A DNA stretch of 5,066 bases from an uncultured Clostridia bacterium (GCA_937874755.1 CALNBC010000418.1:1-5066), one strand, 5' to 3'; numbered from the stretch's first letter, positions 1 to 5,066 are shown. Notes: generated by a model from the letters alone, not told the origin. Numbers and translations: made by a program.

Positions 1-512
1 TTGGGGTTTGTGGCAAGCGCCCTTGCAATCTCGAGCTTTCGCTGTTGCCCGTAGGGAAGGTTGCCCGCCCGGGTTTCGGCGAGATGCTCGAGACCGAATA
101 CCGATAAAAGCTCCATCGCCTGTTCGTCCATCGCCTGTTCTTCCCGCCAATATTTGGGCGTTCTGAATGCCGCCTGGAACATATTGTACGTCATATGACC
201 GTTCATGGCTATCTTGACATTGTCGATGACCGAGAGGTACTTGAACAGCCGAATATTCTGGAATGTGCGCGCCAGCCCGTTCTGGGTTATTTCGTAGGTC
301 TTTTTGCCAACGATGCTCACGCCCTCGAGGAGTATGGAGCCCTCGGTGGGAACGTAAACGTCCGTCAACAGGTTGAATACGGTGGTCTTGCCCGCGCCGT
401 TGGGGCCGATTAGCCCGACTATCTCACCCGTATCGAGGGTTATGTGCACGTCCTTCAGGGCGCGAAGGCCGCCGAAGGCGATTCCTAGGTTTTTAACTTC
501 AAGCAGCGCCAT
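1..512 (-). CDS. livG: LivG, ATP-binding subunit of branched-chain amino acid ABC transporter (3' part cut by window edge)
   Basis: This is one of the two ATPases that power uptake of leucine, isoleucine and valine, acting on the cytoplasmic face of the LivH/LivM permease. The 170 visible residues read without interruption from ATG at 512 (MALLEVKNLG...). Visible motifs are the Walker A loop GPNGAGKTT at residues 36-44, the Q-loop in ARTFQNIRLF (Gln85), and the ABC signature as LPYGQQRKLEIARAL at about 152-166. This Tyr-containing signature is typical of LivG/LivF rather than the usual LSGGQ. The family is about 255 residues long, so Walker B, the D-loop, the His switch and the C-terminal tail lie outside the window. 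The start lies 3 nt after the livM stop, with an SD inside the end of livM, so translation is probably coupled. LivF is the main alternative, but the RTFQN Q-loop, the long insertion after it (residues ~105-130) and the position right after livM favour LivG. Confidence 0.96.
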   Translation of the reverse strand, partial: MALLEVKNLGIAFGGLRALKDVHITLDTGEIVGLIGPNGAGKTTVFNLLTDVYVPTEGSILLEGVSIVGKKTYEITQNGLARTFQNIRLFKYLSVIDNVKIAMNGHMTYNMFQAAFRTPKYWREEQAMDEQAMELLSVFGLEHLAETRAGNLPYGQQRKLEIARALATNP

Positions 513-515
513 TGC

Positions 516-1538
516 TTACACCCCCTCCTTCCCTGCGGGTTTTGCGCCGTTCTTGCCGGTAAAGGTGCGCTTGAGCCAGCGCCCGAGCCCGGCTATGGAT
601 AGCTCCGACCTGCCTAAAAGGCCGCCCGGTCTAAAGAGCATCATGAGTATCAGCAGCACCGAATAGAGCAGCATTCGATAATCCGCAAAGGCGCGCAGTG
701 CTTCGGGCAGTATGGTCAGCACGATGGCGGCGACGACGGAGCCAGTTATGCTCCCCATTCCGCCCAGCACGACCATGACCAGCATTTCGACGGAATAGTT
801 GAAGTCGAACTTGCCGGGAGCGATGACGCCTATGTGGTGCGCGTATAACCCGCCCGCGACCCCCGCGAAGAACGCCGCCATTACGAAGGCGATAATTTTG
901 TAGCGCGTGGTGTTGATGCCCGCGGCTTCGGCGGCGATTTCGTCCTCCCTGATGGAGAGCACTGCGCGGCCGTGGCGGGAGGTTAGGTAGGCGTAGATGA
1001 AGTACACCGTCAGCACGCTGATAAAGAACACGGCGTTGAAGCTGGTAAGCCCAGGTATGCCGCGAAGCCCCAAAGCGCCGCCCGCAAAGGGCAGGTTGAG
1101 CAGTATGACGCGGATGATTTCGCCAAACCCGAGGGTGATTATGGCGAGGTAGTCCCCCTTGAGCCTCAATGCGGGAACACCTATTACAAAGCCTATAACT
1201 GCCGCCACCAATCCGCCCAGGGCGATTGCAACGAGTAGCGTCAGCACCGAGGCGGGTCCTTGGGTGGGCATTCCCGAATGCAGTGTGAACAGCGCCGCGG
1301 TGTACGCCCCGACGGACATAAAGCCCGCATGCCCGAGCACAAGTTGACCGAGTATGCCCGTAACTAAGTTCAGCGAGACCGCGAGAATTATGTTGATGAA
1401 TATTAGCTTGATTATGCCTGCGTAATAGCGGTCTATTGCGCCCGAGTCTATCAAAGTCGACAGGACAAGGTATAGCGCGATTATTAGCGCAAGGTTGACC
1501 GCATAGGAGACGAGCTTTTTCTTCATTTTAGCGTTCAT
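516..1538 (-). CDS. livM: LivM, permease subunit of branched-chain amino acid ABC transporter
   Basis: This integral membrane subunit forms the transport channel with LivH. The 340-residue product fits the shorter LivM forms; E. coli LivM is about 425 residues with an N-terminal extension. About eight to nine hydrophobic segments are seen, roughly at 9-29, 44-65, 68-88, 98-120, 131-150, 168-186, 214-234, 250-277 and 289-303. LivM-type signatures are GQLVLGHAGFMSVGAY (64-79), the GDYLAIITLGFGEIIR block (128-143), and the cytoplasmic coupling loop RAVLSIREDEIAAEAAGI (191-208), which should dock onto LivG/LivF. The C-terminus is basic (LKRTFTGKNGAKPAGKEGV) and cytoplasmic by the positive-inside rule. 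ATG at 1538 is preferred over the internal Met5 because an AGGAGG lies 6 nt before it. The gene starts 10 nt after livH ends, in the same operon. Confidence 0.96.
   Translation of the reverse strand: MNAKMKKKLVSYAVNLALIIALYLVLSTLIDSGAIDRYYAGIIKLIFINIILAVSLNLVTGILGQLVLGHAGFMSVGAYTAALFTLHSGMPTQGPASVLTLLVAIALGGLVAAVIGFVIGVPALRLKGDYLAIITLGFGEIIRVILLNLPFAGGALGLRGIPGLTSFNAVFFISVLTVYFIYAYLTSRHGRAVLSIREDEIAAEAAGINTTRYKIIAFVMAAFFAGVAGGLYAHHIGVIAPGKFDFNYSVEMLVMVVLGGMGSITGSVVAAIVLTILPEALRAFADYRMLLYSVLLILMMLFRPGGLLGRSELSIAGLGRWLKRTFTGKNGAKPAGKEGV
523..530 (-). promoter_or_regulatory. Ribosome-binding site of livG, inside the end of livM
   Basis: AAGGAGGG on the minus strand lies 10 nt before the livG ATG at 512 and within the last codons of livM. 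It fixes the livG start and supports translational coupling. Confidence 0.85.
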
Positions 1539-1544
1539 GTCTCC

Positions 1545-1550
1545 CCTCCT
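1545..1550 (-). promoter_or_regulatory. Ribosome-binding site of livM overlapping the livH stop codon
   Basis: AGGAGG on the minus strand starts inside the livH stop (TAGGAGG) and ends 6 nt before the livM ATG. The shared bases suggest ribosomes finishing livH re-initiate on livM. Confidence 0.85.
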
Positions 1551-2430
1551 ATACCTTTTCGCTCAGGTTCTTGCCCATGATGCCAGTAGGCTTGAACAAG
1601 AGCACGATAATGAGTATTCCGAACACGACAGCGTCCGCCATGGTGGAGGAAATGTACCCCTTGGTGAGGCTTTCCACAACGCCCATAATGAAGCCACCCG
1701 CCATCGCGCCGGGAATCGAGCCTATCCCACCTAGTACCGCCGCAACGAACGCCTTTAGCCCGAGCATGGAACCCATGAAGGGAGAAATCTGCCTGTAAGT
1801 AGCGATGTAGAGCACCGCAGCGATGGCGGCGAGCGCAGAGCCCACCGCAAAGGTGAAGGCGACCGTACGCCCAGTGTGGATGCCCATGAGCTTGGCGGCG
1901 TCCGCATCCTCAGAGACGGCGCGTATCGCCTTGCCGATTTTGGTCTTGTTTATGAGGGCGGTGAGCGCGACCATCATTACGATTGTGGTCAGTATGGTAA
2001 TCACCGTCACCATGCTGATGGGGGTACCAAGGAAATTAACCGGGTCGCTGGGGATTATGCTGGGCATCGCCTTGGCTGAGGAGCCGAATATGATTTGCGC
2101 GAGGTTCTGAAGCAACATGCTGACGCCCAGCGCGGTAATAAGCAGCGATATGCGCGGCGCGCCCGCGTCGAGCAGCCTTCTGTACGCCAGCCGCTCGGTG
2201 AGCATGCCCGCAATCGCCGTCAGCACCACAGCCAGGATTACGCATATCCACAGCGGCATCCCTGCAAGCATCAGGGTGACGTACACGACGTACGCGCCCA
2301 GCATGATAAGTTCGCCGTGGGCGAAGTTAATAAGCTTGACTATGCCATACACCATGCTGTAACCCAACGCGACAAGAGCGTATATGCTGCCCACGCTCAG
2401 CCCGTTGATTATCTGGGAAAATAAACTCAT
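1549..2430 (-). CDS. livH: LivH, permease subunit of branched-chain amino acid ABC transporter
   Basis: This is the second channel-forming membrane subunit, pairing with LivM. The 293 residues compare with about 308 for E. coli LivH. The N-terminus carries the hallmark block INGLSVGSIYALVALGYSMVYG followed by KLINFAHGELIMLGAY (residues 8-47). Further hydrophobic segments lie roughly at 58-76, 95-113, 138-160, 189-211, 223-252 and 265-280. The cytoplasmic coupling loop is GKAIRAVSEDADAAKLMGI (166-184), and the C-terminal block AAVLGGIGSIPGAMAGG (230-246) is also family-typical. The start at 2430 gives the exact family N-terminus (MSLFSQIINGLS). Its SD is weak: TAGGA lies about 12 nt upstream, in contrast to the strong sites of livK, livM and livG. 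It is first in the tight livH-livM-livG cluster and may have its own promoter in the gap upstream. Confidence 0.97.
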   Translation of the reverse strand: MSLFSQIINGLSVGSIYALVALGYSMVYGIVKLINFAHGELIMLGAYVVYVTLMLAGMPLWICVILAVVLTAIAGMLTERLAYRRLLDAGAPRISLLITALGVSMLLQNLAQIIFGSSAKAMPSIIPSDPVNFLGTPISMVTVITILTTIVMMVALTALINKTKIGKAIRAVSEDADAAKLMGIHTGRTVAFTFAVGSALAAIAAVLYIATYRQISPFMGSMLGLKAFVAAVLGGIGSIPGAMAGGFIMGVVESLTKGYISSTMADAVVFGILIIVLLFKPTGIMGKNLSEKV

Positions 2431-2450
2431 TTGGGAATACCGTCCTACCG

Positions 2451-2471
2451 AAAAATCCGCAATAAAAGCGG
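2451..2471 (-). other. Small hairpin plus T-run just upstream of livH
   Basis: On the minus strand CCGC (2471-2468) and GCGG (2460-2457) enclose a 7-nt loop and are followed by A and five T. It looks like a miniature terminator about 20 nt before the livH start. The stem is only 4 bp, so it may do nothing, or it may act as a weak attenuator. Confidence 0.25.
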
Positions 2472-2522
2472 TCTATAATGCCTTTTGTACTGTACTCTGT
2501 ATCTCCGTACTGCTGCTTTAAT

Positions 2523-2552
2523 ATGATAAACGATTGCCTATGTTATGGTCAA
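2523..2552 (-). promoter_or_regulatory. Possible internal promoter for livHMG
   Basis: On the minus strand TTGACC (2552-2547, one mismatch to the -35 consensus) is followed after 18 nt by TATCAT (2528-2523, one mismatch to TATAAT). Transcription would start near 2516, giving a leader of about 85 nt before livH. The -35 box overlaps the distal arm of the perfect hairpin at 2549-2577, so a protein or DNA structure on that palindrome could affect use. The position, downstream of a likely terminator after livK, makes a second promoter sensible. It is predicted from sequence only. Confidence 0.45.
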
Positions 2553-2577
2553 GAGCCGCTTATTGGGCGGCTCTTGA
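2549..2577. repeat. Perfect 11-bp inverted repeat between livK and livH
   Basis: The arms 2549-2559 (TCAAGAGCCGC) and 2567-2577 (GCGGCTCTTGA) pair perfectly around a 7-nt loop. No T-run follows on either strand, so it is not a standard terminator. The GGCGGCTCTTG arm sequence is repeated exactly at 2644-2654, close to livK. It could be an mRNA 3'-end stabiliser for the livK transcript, the base of a larger structure, or an operator, since one arm overlaps the proposed -35 box. Confidence 0.7.
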
Positions 2578-2615
2578 AAGGTGCAAATAGATTGAGCCGT
2601 TTTTGGTCGGCATGG

Positions 2616-2639
2616 TAAAAATATCGGCGAGAGTCGCCG
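2616..2639 (-). terminator. Probable intrinsic terminator or attenuator downstream of livK
   Basis: On the minus strand CGGCGA (2639-2634) and TCGCCG (2630-2625) form a perfect 6-bp GC-rich stem with a 3-nt loop, followed by ATATTTTTA with five consecutive T. It lies about 45 nt after the livK stop. In the intergenic region of a binding-protein transporter operon, such a partial terminator would raise livK mRNA over livHMG. An overlapping hairpin using the upstream arm near 2644-2654 (AGAG.CGCC paired with GGCG.CTCT, one mismatch) could compete with it. Confidence 0.6.
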
Positions 2640-2682
2640 TTTTGGCGGCTCTTGCGTTTACGTTAACGCTGCTTCCGAAAGG

Positions 2683-3864
2683 TTACCTGCTGTAATATTC
2701 GGAGAATTCATAGTCGCCGTTGACGATGGTCATAATGGCGGCTGCCTTGATGGGGTTGCGGAACTCGTCGTAGGTTATGTGACCGGTGATGCCCGCGTAG
2801 TCCGTTGCGGCGATAGCGGCGATGATGGCGTCGCTGTCGGTGGAGCCCGCCCTCTCGATGGAGTCGAACATTATCATGGCGGCGTCATACCCTAGCGCAG
2901 CAAACATGTTGGGAGCTTCGCCGTAAAGGGTGTTGTACTTCTCGACGAACGCCACCAGCACGGGATCTGTGGAGGTCAGCGAAGCCTGAGCGCAGAAGTA
3001 GGAGCCTTCGATGGAGGGCAGGTTGCCCGCGTCCATGGCTTCGACGACGGAATCCCAACCGTCAGCGCCGAGCAGCGTGCCGGTGAAGCCGACTTCGCGA
3101 GCCTGGGGGGCGATGAGGGCAACGACTTCGTAGTACTGGGGCAGGAAGAGCACTTCTGCACCCGATGCGGCAATCTTGGTGAGCTGGGTTTTGAAATCGA
3201 TGTCTCCGCCTGCATAGCCTTCGTTGGCGACGACCTCGAGTCCGAGATTACCGGCTTCGGCGACAAACGCATCGGTAAGGCCGACGGCATAGTCCAAAGA
3301 CGTGTCATAGAGTATCGCTGCCTTCTTTGCGCCGAGACGGTTTGCAGCGAAGGAGGCCATCAGCTCGCCCTGGTAGGGGTCGATGAAGCAGGCGCGGAAT
3401 ACGTTGGGACCGACGGCGGTAATATCTGCCGCGGTGCCGGATGCGGTGATCATGGGCATATTGTCGAGCACTGCCTGCTGTGCAACCGCCAGTGTGGGGG
3501 TGGACGTAACGTCGCCGATGAGGGCTACGATCTTGTCGCTGCTGACGAGTTTGTTGTAGGCGTTGACGGCTTCGGTAGCGTCGCCCTTTTCGTCGTAGGC
3601 GATGTAGTTGATTTGCTTGCCGAGCACTCCGCCCGCGGCGTTGATTTCGTCGACTGCAATCTTGACGCCGTTGTTGACGTTGATTCCGTAGAGCGCAACT
3701 TCGCCGGTCAGGGGTGCAAGACCGCCGATGTTGATCATTTCGGAATCGCTGCCTGCGTTGGTTTGGGTAGGCGTGTCGGTGCCATCGTCTGCCGCTGTGC
3801 AGCCGACAAATGCGGCGGCGAGCATGACGCAGACCATCAACAGGGCCAATGTGCGTTTCTTCAT
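2683..3864 (-). CDS. livK: LivK-type branched-chain amino acid binding lipoprotein
   Basis: This is the extracellular substrate-binding component that delivers branched-chain or related amino acids to LivH/LivM. The 393 residues begin with a lipoprotein signal peptide: basic MKKR, a hydrophobic core, then AAAFVGC with Cys22 as the predicted lipidation site. A Ser/Thr/Asp-rich linker to about residue 41 follows, as in Gram-positive surface lipoproteins. The mature part is a type 1 periplasmic-binding fold (Peripla_BP_6): INIGGLAPLTGEVALYG (45-60), the helix NGVKIAVDEINAAGGVLGK (65-83), the pocket segments TSTPT (120-124) and TASGTA (140-145), and SLDYAVG (189-195). In relatives these pocket segments hold the alpha-amino and carboxylate groups. 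The exact ligand (Leu/Ile/Val or another amino acid) cannot be read from sequence. ATG at 3864 is set by AGGAGGA 6 nt upstream. A 252-bp gap separates it from livH. Confidence 0.95.
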   Translation of the reverse strand: MKKRTLALLMVCVMLAAAFVGCTAADDGTDTPTQTNAGSDSEMINIGGLAPLTGEVALYGINVNNGVKIAVDEINAAGGVLGKQINYIAYDEKGDATEAVNAYNKLVSSDKIVALIGDVTSTPTLAVAQQAVLDNMPMITASGTAADITAVGPNVFRACFIDPYQGELMASFAANRLGAKKAAILYDTSLDYAVGLTDAFVAEAGNLGLEVVANEGYAGGDIDFKTQLTKIAASGAEVLFLPQYYEVVALIAPQAREVGFTGTLLGADGWDSVVEAMDAGNLPSIEGSYFCAQASLTSTDPVLVAFVEKYNTLYGEAPNMFAALGYDAAMIMFDSIERAGSTDSDAIIAAIAATDYAGITGHITYDEFRNPIKAAAIMTIVNGDYEFSEYYSR

Positions 3865-3870
3865 GATTCT

Positions 3871-3877
3871 TCCTCCT
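3871..3877 (-). promoter_or_regulatory. Strong ribosome-binding site of livK
   Basis: AGGAGGA on the minus strand is 6 nt from the livK ATG, a near-ideal site. It fits high expression of the binding protein, and it overlaps one of the CodY-like half-sites. Confidence 0.9.
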
Positions 3878-3892
3878 GAAAATTCTTGGGTG

Positions 3893-3912
3893 AGCGAAGG
3901 GAAACCTTCGCT
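3893..3912 (-). other. Perfect 8-bp hairpin in the livK leader
   Basis: AGCGAAGG and CCTTCGCT are perfect inverted arms around a 4-nt loop (UUUC in the mRNA). The stem ends about 15 nt before the livK SD. No T-run follows, so it is not a terminator. Its loop side (UUUCC) could also pair with GGAAG in the SD region, but this is speculative. Confidence 0.6.
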
Positions 3913-3917
3913 TTAAA

Positions 3918-3931
3918 CGGTGTTCCCACCG
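3918..3931 (-). other. Small perfect hairpin in the livK leader
   Basis: The arms CGGTG and CACCG (5 bp) close a 4-nt loop only 5 nt from the neighbouring 8-bp hairpin, so the two would stack as a tandem structure in the 5' UTR. Confidence 0.45.
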
Positions 3932-3948
3932 TACCGAACATTTTTATG

Positions 3949-3982
3949 TACAAAGCGGATAACATATTGTATCCGCTGTGTA
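3949..3982. promoter_or_regulatory. Long palindrome just downstream of the livK promoter: likely operator or 5' mRNA hairpin
   Basis: The arms 3949-3961 and 3970-3982 are 13 nt each and match with one mismatch (3953/3978) around an 8-nt centre. The core is AGCGGATA-N8-TATCCGCT. With the predicted start near 3986 the palindrome spans about +5 to +38, where a bound repressor would block initiation or elongation. The plus-strand stretch AGCGGATAACA is identical to part of the E. coli lac operator, so a LacI/GalR-family regulator is one candidate. If transcribed, the same bases form a 13-bp 5' hairpin that could protect the mRNA. No regulator gene is present in the window. Confidence 0.6.
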
Positions 3983-3992
3983 AATATTGATT

Positions 3993-4021
3993 ATTATAAT
4001 GCCTAGCCGCACACAACACAA
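3993..4021 (-). promoter_or_regulatory. Predicted sigma-A-type promoter of livK
   Basis: On the minus strand a perfect TATAAT -10 box (3998-3993) is preceded at 17 nt by TTGTGT (4021-4016), a partial -35 box keeping the TTG. Transcription would start near 3986, leaving a leader of about 120 nt. The surrounding DNA is strongly AT-rich. An alternative pair further downstream (TTTACA, 17 nt, TATCCG) has a poorer -10. Confidence 0.6.
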
Positions 4022-4092
4022 GTGATATTTTTATAGCTAAACAATAATATGCAGGATGTTGAGCTTCGTGCTTTCGTTTGCTATGCGGTGCG

Positions 4093-4112
4093 AAAAAAAG
4101 GGCAACCCGCCC
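4093..4112 (-). terminator. Probable intrinsic terminator of the HAD phosphatase transcript
   Basis: On the minus strand GGGC (4112-4109) and GCCC (4103-4100) form a short all-GC stem with a 5-nt loop, followed directly by seven T. It lies 142 nt after the HAD stop and upstream of the livK promoter, so it would separate the two transcripts. The short stem is the weak point; the T-run is the strong one. Confidence 0.5.
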
Positions 4113-4254
4113 AAACTGCTAATTCTGGCTGTTTTGCTGCAATCGCGGAACGCGGAGTTCGTTATTCGTTTCGCAAGTTTTAATTCGTAAATATTCGCGC
4201 CAAAAATTCCCTTTAGCGCGGCAAATCGCTGAAAATTCCGAATTATCCCGTATT
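4113..4254. other. Non-coding 3' flank of the HAD gene, with one CodY-box-like site
   Basis: No convincing gene is seen here. The minus strand holds AATTTTCAGCGATTT at 4237-4223, which matches the CodY consensus AATTTTCWGAAAATT at 12 of 15 positions. It is far (over 200 nt) from the predicted livK promoter, so direct control of livK from here is uncertain. A small GC-rich inverted repeat (CGCG, 3 nt, CGCG) also occurs near 4144. Confidence 0.35.
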
Positions 4255-4932
4255 TTAGCTCTGCTGGATTTCTTCGGGCGGCAGCAAATACGAGAGTACC
4301 TCCTGCATGCTATTTGCAACGAGGTAGGGCTTCTCGGCGCGAACGGCTTCGGGCTTGCCCATACCGTACAATACACCTATGGCGTCCATACCTGCATTGC
4401 GCGCTGTCTTTACGTCTGTCGGGGTATCGCCCACCATAACCGCGTCCTTTGCGTCCACATTCAGCGCGTTTAGCACGTTTTGCAGCAGCTCGGGGTGCGG
4501 CTTGGGGTGGGTGCAGTCGTCCGCGCAGGAAAGTGCGTCGAGGTACGGCGTAATGCCAAGCACGTCGAAGAGTTTTTCCGTCGCCCTTCTTATTTTATTT
4601 GTAGCGACGGCGATCTTGCGCTTGCCCTTGAGCGCCTGCAGCGTCTCCATTGTTCCAGGGAAGGGATTCGCCAGCGTGCCCGAAATCTCGACGTAAACGT
4701 CCGGAGAGAGCGAAATCGCCCTGTCGACTAGCTCGGGCGCATCCGTCATGCACTCCTCGAATAGTATGCGCAGCCCCTTGCCCACTTTTGAGACGACAAA
4801 TTCCATATCCAGGGGTTCAAGCCCCAGCCTTTGGCGAACGGTGTTCACCATGAGGGCTATCTCTCTGCCCGTATCAACCAGGCAACCGTCCAGGTCAAAT
4901 ACTATGAGTTTCTTGTCAAAACAGTTCTCCAC
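4255..4932 (-). CDS. HAD superfamily hydrolase, phosphoglycolate-phosphatase-like
   Basis: This is a cytoplasmic Mg2+-dependent phosphatase of HAD subfamily IA; the closest general type is phosphoglycolate phosphatase/PpaX-like, but the substrate cannot be told from sequence. In the 225 residues all four HAD motifs are present: motif I FDLDGCLVD (nucleophile Asp13, acid/base Asp15), motif II AVATNK (Thr111), motif III HPKPHPE (Lys144) and motif IV VGDTPTDVKTARNAG (Asp169, Asp173). The helical region between motifs I and II (about 22-90) fits a C1 cap. The residue after DxDG is Cys17, where Thr is usual. The start is GTG at 4932, supported by GGAGGT 4 nt upstream and by the short N-terminus before motif I. 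It lies 19 nt after the stop of an upstream ORF, and a terminator-like site follows, so it seems to belong to a different transcript from the liv genes. Confidence 0.92.
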   Translation of the reverse strand: MENCFDKKLIVFDLDGCLVDTGREIALMVNTVRQRLGLEPLDMEFVVSKVGKGLRILFEECMTDAPELVDRAISLSPDVYVEISGTLANPFPGTMETLQALKGKRKIAVATNKIRRATEKLFDVLGITPYLDALSCADDCTHPKPHPELLQNVLNALNVDAKDAVMVGDTPTDVKTARNAGMDAIGVLYGMGKPEAVRAEKPYLVANSMQEVLSYLLPPEEIQQS

Positions 4933-4936
4933 GTTT

Positions 4937-4942
4937 ACCTCC
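4937..4942 (-). promoter_or_regulatory. Ribosome-binding site deciding the GTG start of the HAD gene
   Basis: GGAGGT on the minus strand is 4 nt before GTG at 4932. No ATG lies close by in frame, so the SD decides the start. It lies in the short gap after the upstream ORF's stop. Confidence 0.75.
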
Positions 4943-4951
4943 GTCGCGTCG

Positions 4952-5066
4952 CTATAATGTCAAATCGTTCGGAAAAACTACCTCTTTATGCCGATTTATG
5001 CCGAGCCTATTGGCGGTTTCGTCCATCCGATCAAGAGCTTCCTTGAGCGCCCACCAGGGGCAGGCG
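4952..5066 (-). CDS. C-terminal end of an unidentified gene, cut by the window edge
   Basis: A minus-strand frame stays open from the right edge (first full codon at 5065) to TAG at 4954-4952, giving 37 residues that begin ACPWWALKEALDRMDETANR and end FPNDLTL. The first half looks like an amphipathic helix (WALKEALDRMDETANRLG), and composition is normal for protein. The stop lies 19 nt before the HAD GTG with only an SD between, a typical operon junction. Another minus frame closes after 11 codons and the third after 22. I do not recognise the family, and the piece is too short to be sure it is coding. Confidence 0.45.
   Translation of the reverse strand, partial: ACPWWALKEALDRMDETANRLGINRHKEVVFPNDLTL

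Noticed and set aside
195..666. Plus-strand ORFs of 72 and 97 codons opposite livG and livM
   Set aside because: They are shadows of the strongly supported LivG and LivM frames, have no SD, and their products are low-complexity or unlike known proteins.
2036..2424. Several ORFs of 71-109 codons overlapping livH on both strands
   Set aside because: The livH frame carries clear family motifs; the others are His/Arg/Gln-rich or Ser-rich translations typical of alternative frames of GC-rich genes.
3865..4254. CRISPR array, tRNA or insertion sequence in the largest non-coding gap
   Set aside because: There are no regularly spaced repeats, cloverleaf with CCA-like end, or transposase fragment; only promoter, hairpin and terminator signals are visible.
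4119..4376. 85-codon minus-strand ORF overlapping the end of the HAD gene
   Set aside because: It starts inside the HAD gene in another frame with no SD, its sequence is Arg/Ser/Cys-rich without recognisable features, and a terminator-like site follows. It is treated as chance.
4953..4958. Plus-strand TATAAT near the right edge as a promoter
   Set aside because: It has no credible -35 box and no plus-strand gene downstream; it lies at the stop codon of the minus-strand tail ORF.
4943..4966. TTGACA on the minus strand upstream of the HAD gene as a dedicated promoter
   Set aside because: A -10 box 16-18 nt downstream would fall on the SD and does not resemble TATAAT; co-transcription with the upstream ORF is simpler.
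4831..5046. Plus-strand ORF of 71 codons crossing the HAD start
   Set aside because: Its first half is antisense to HAD, no SD precedes its start, and the minus-strand tail ORF explains the right edge better.

Overview
The window holds most of a branched-chain amino acid (LIV/HAAT-type) ABC transporter operon on the minus strand, preceded by a HAD-family phosphatase gene and the probable 3' end of one more gene. All recognised genes read right to left. In transcription order they are: an unidentified partial ORF (right edge), a HAD phosphatase, a ~390 bp regulatory gap, livK (binding lipoprotein), a ~250 bp gap, livH, livM, and livG (cut by the left edge). A livF gene would be expected beyond the left edge.

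The organism is not named by the sequence. The following point to a Gram-positive, Firmicutes/Clostridia-like bacterium of moderate G+C: strong AGGAGG-type Shine-Dalgarno sites, a binding protein anchored as a lipoprotein with a Ser/Thr/Asp-rich linker, G+C in the 50s percent in genes, and AT-rich intergenic promoters. This is an inference.

LivK captures the amino acid outside the membrane. LivH and LivM form the permease channel. LivG, with a LivF partner, hydrolyses ATP. livH, livM and livG are tightly packed: the livM ribosome-binding site overlaps the livH stop, and the livG start lies 3 nt after the livM stop, which indicates translational coupling. livK is separated from livH by a gap that contains an intrinsic-terminator-like hairpin, repeated GC-rich stem sequences and a plausible second promoter. 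That layout would let the cell make more binding protein than permease.

The region upstream of livK is the most structured non-coding part. It has a good sigma-A-type promoter, a 34 bp imperfect palindrome just downstream of the predicted transcription start whose core resembles half of the lac operator, and two more hairpins before the ribosome-binding site. Two GAATTTTCAG half-sites reminiscent of the CodY box also occur. I see no novel defence, mobile or catalytic system. The genes are ordinary, and the points of interest are regulatory.
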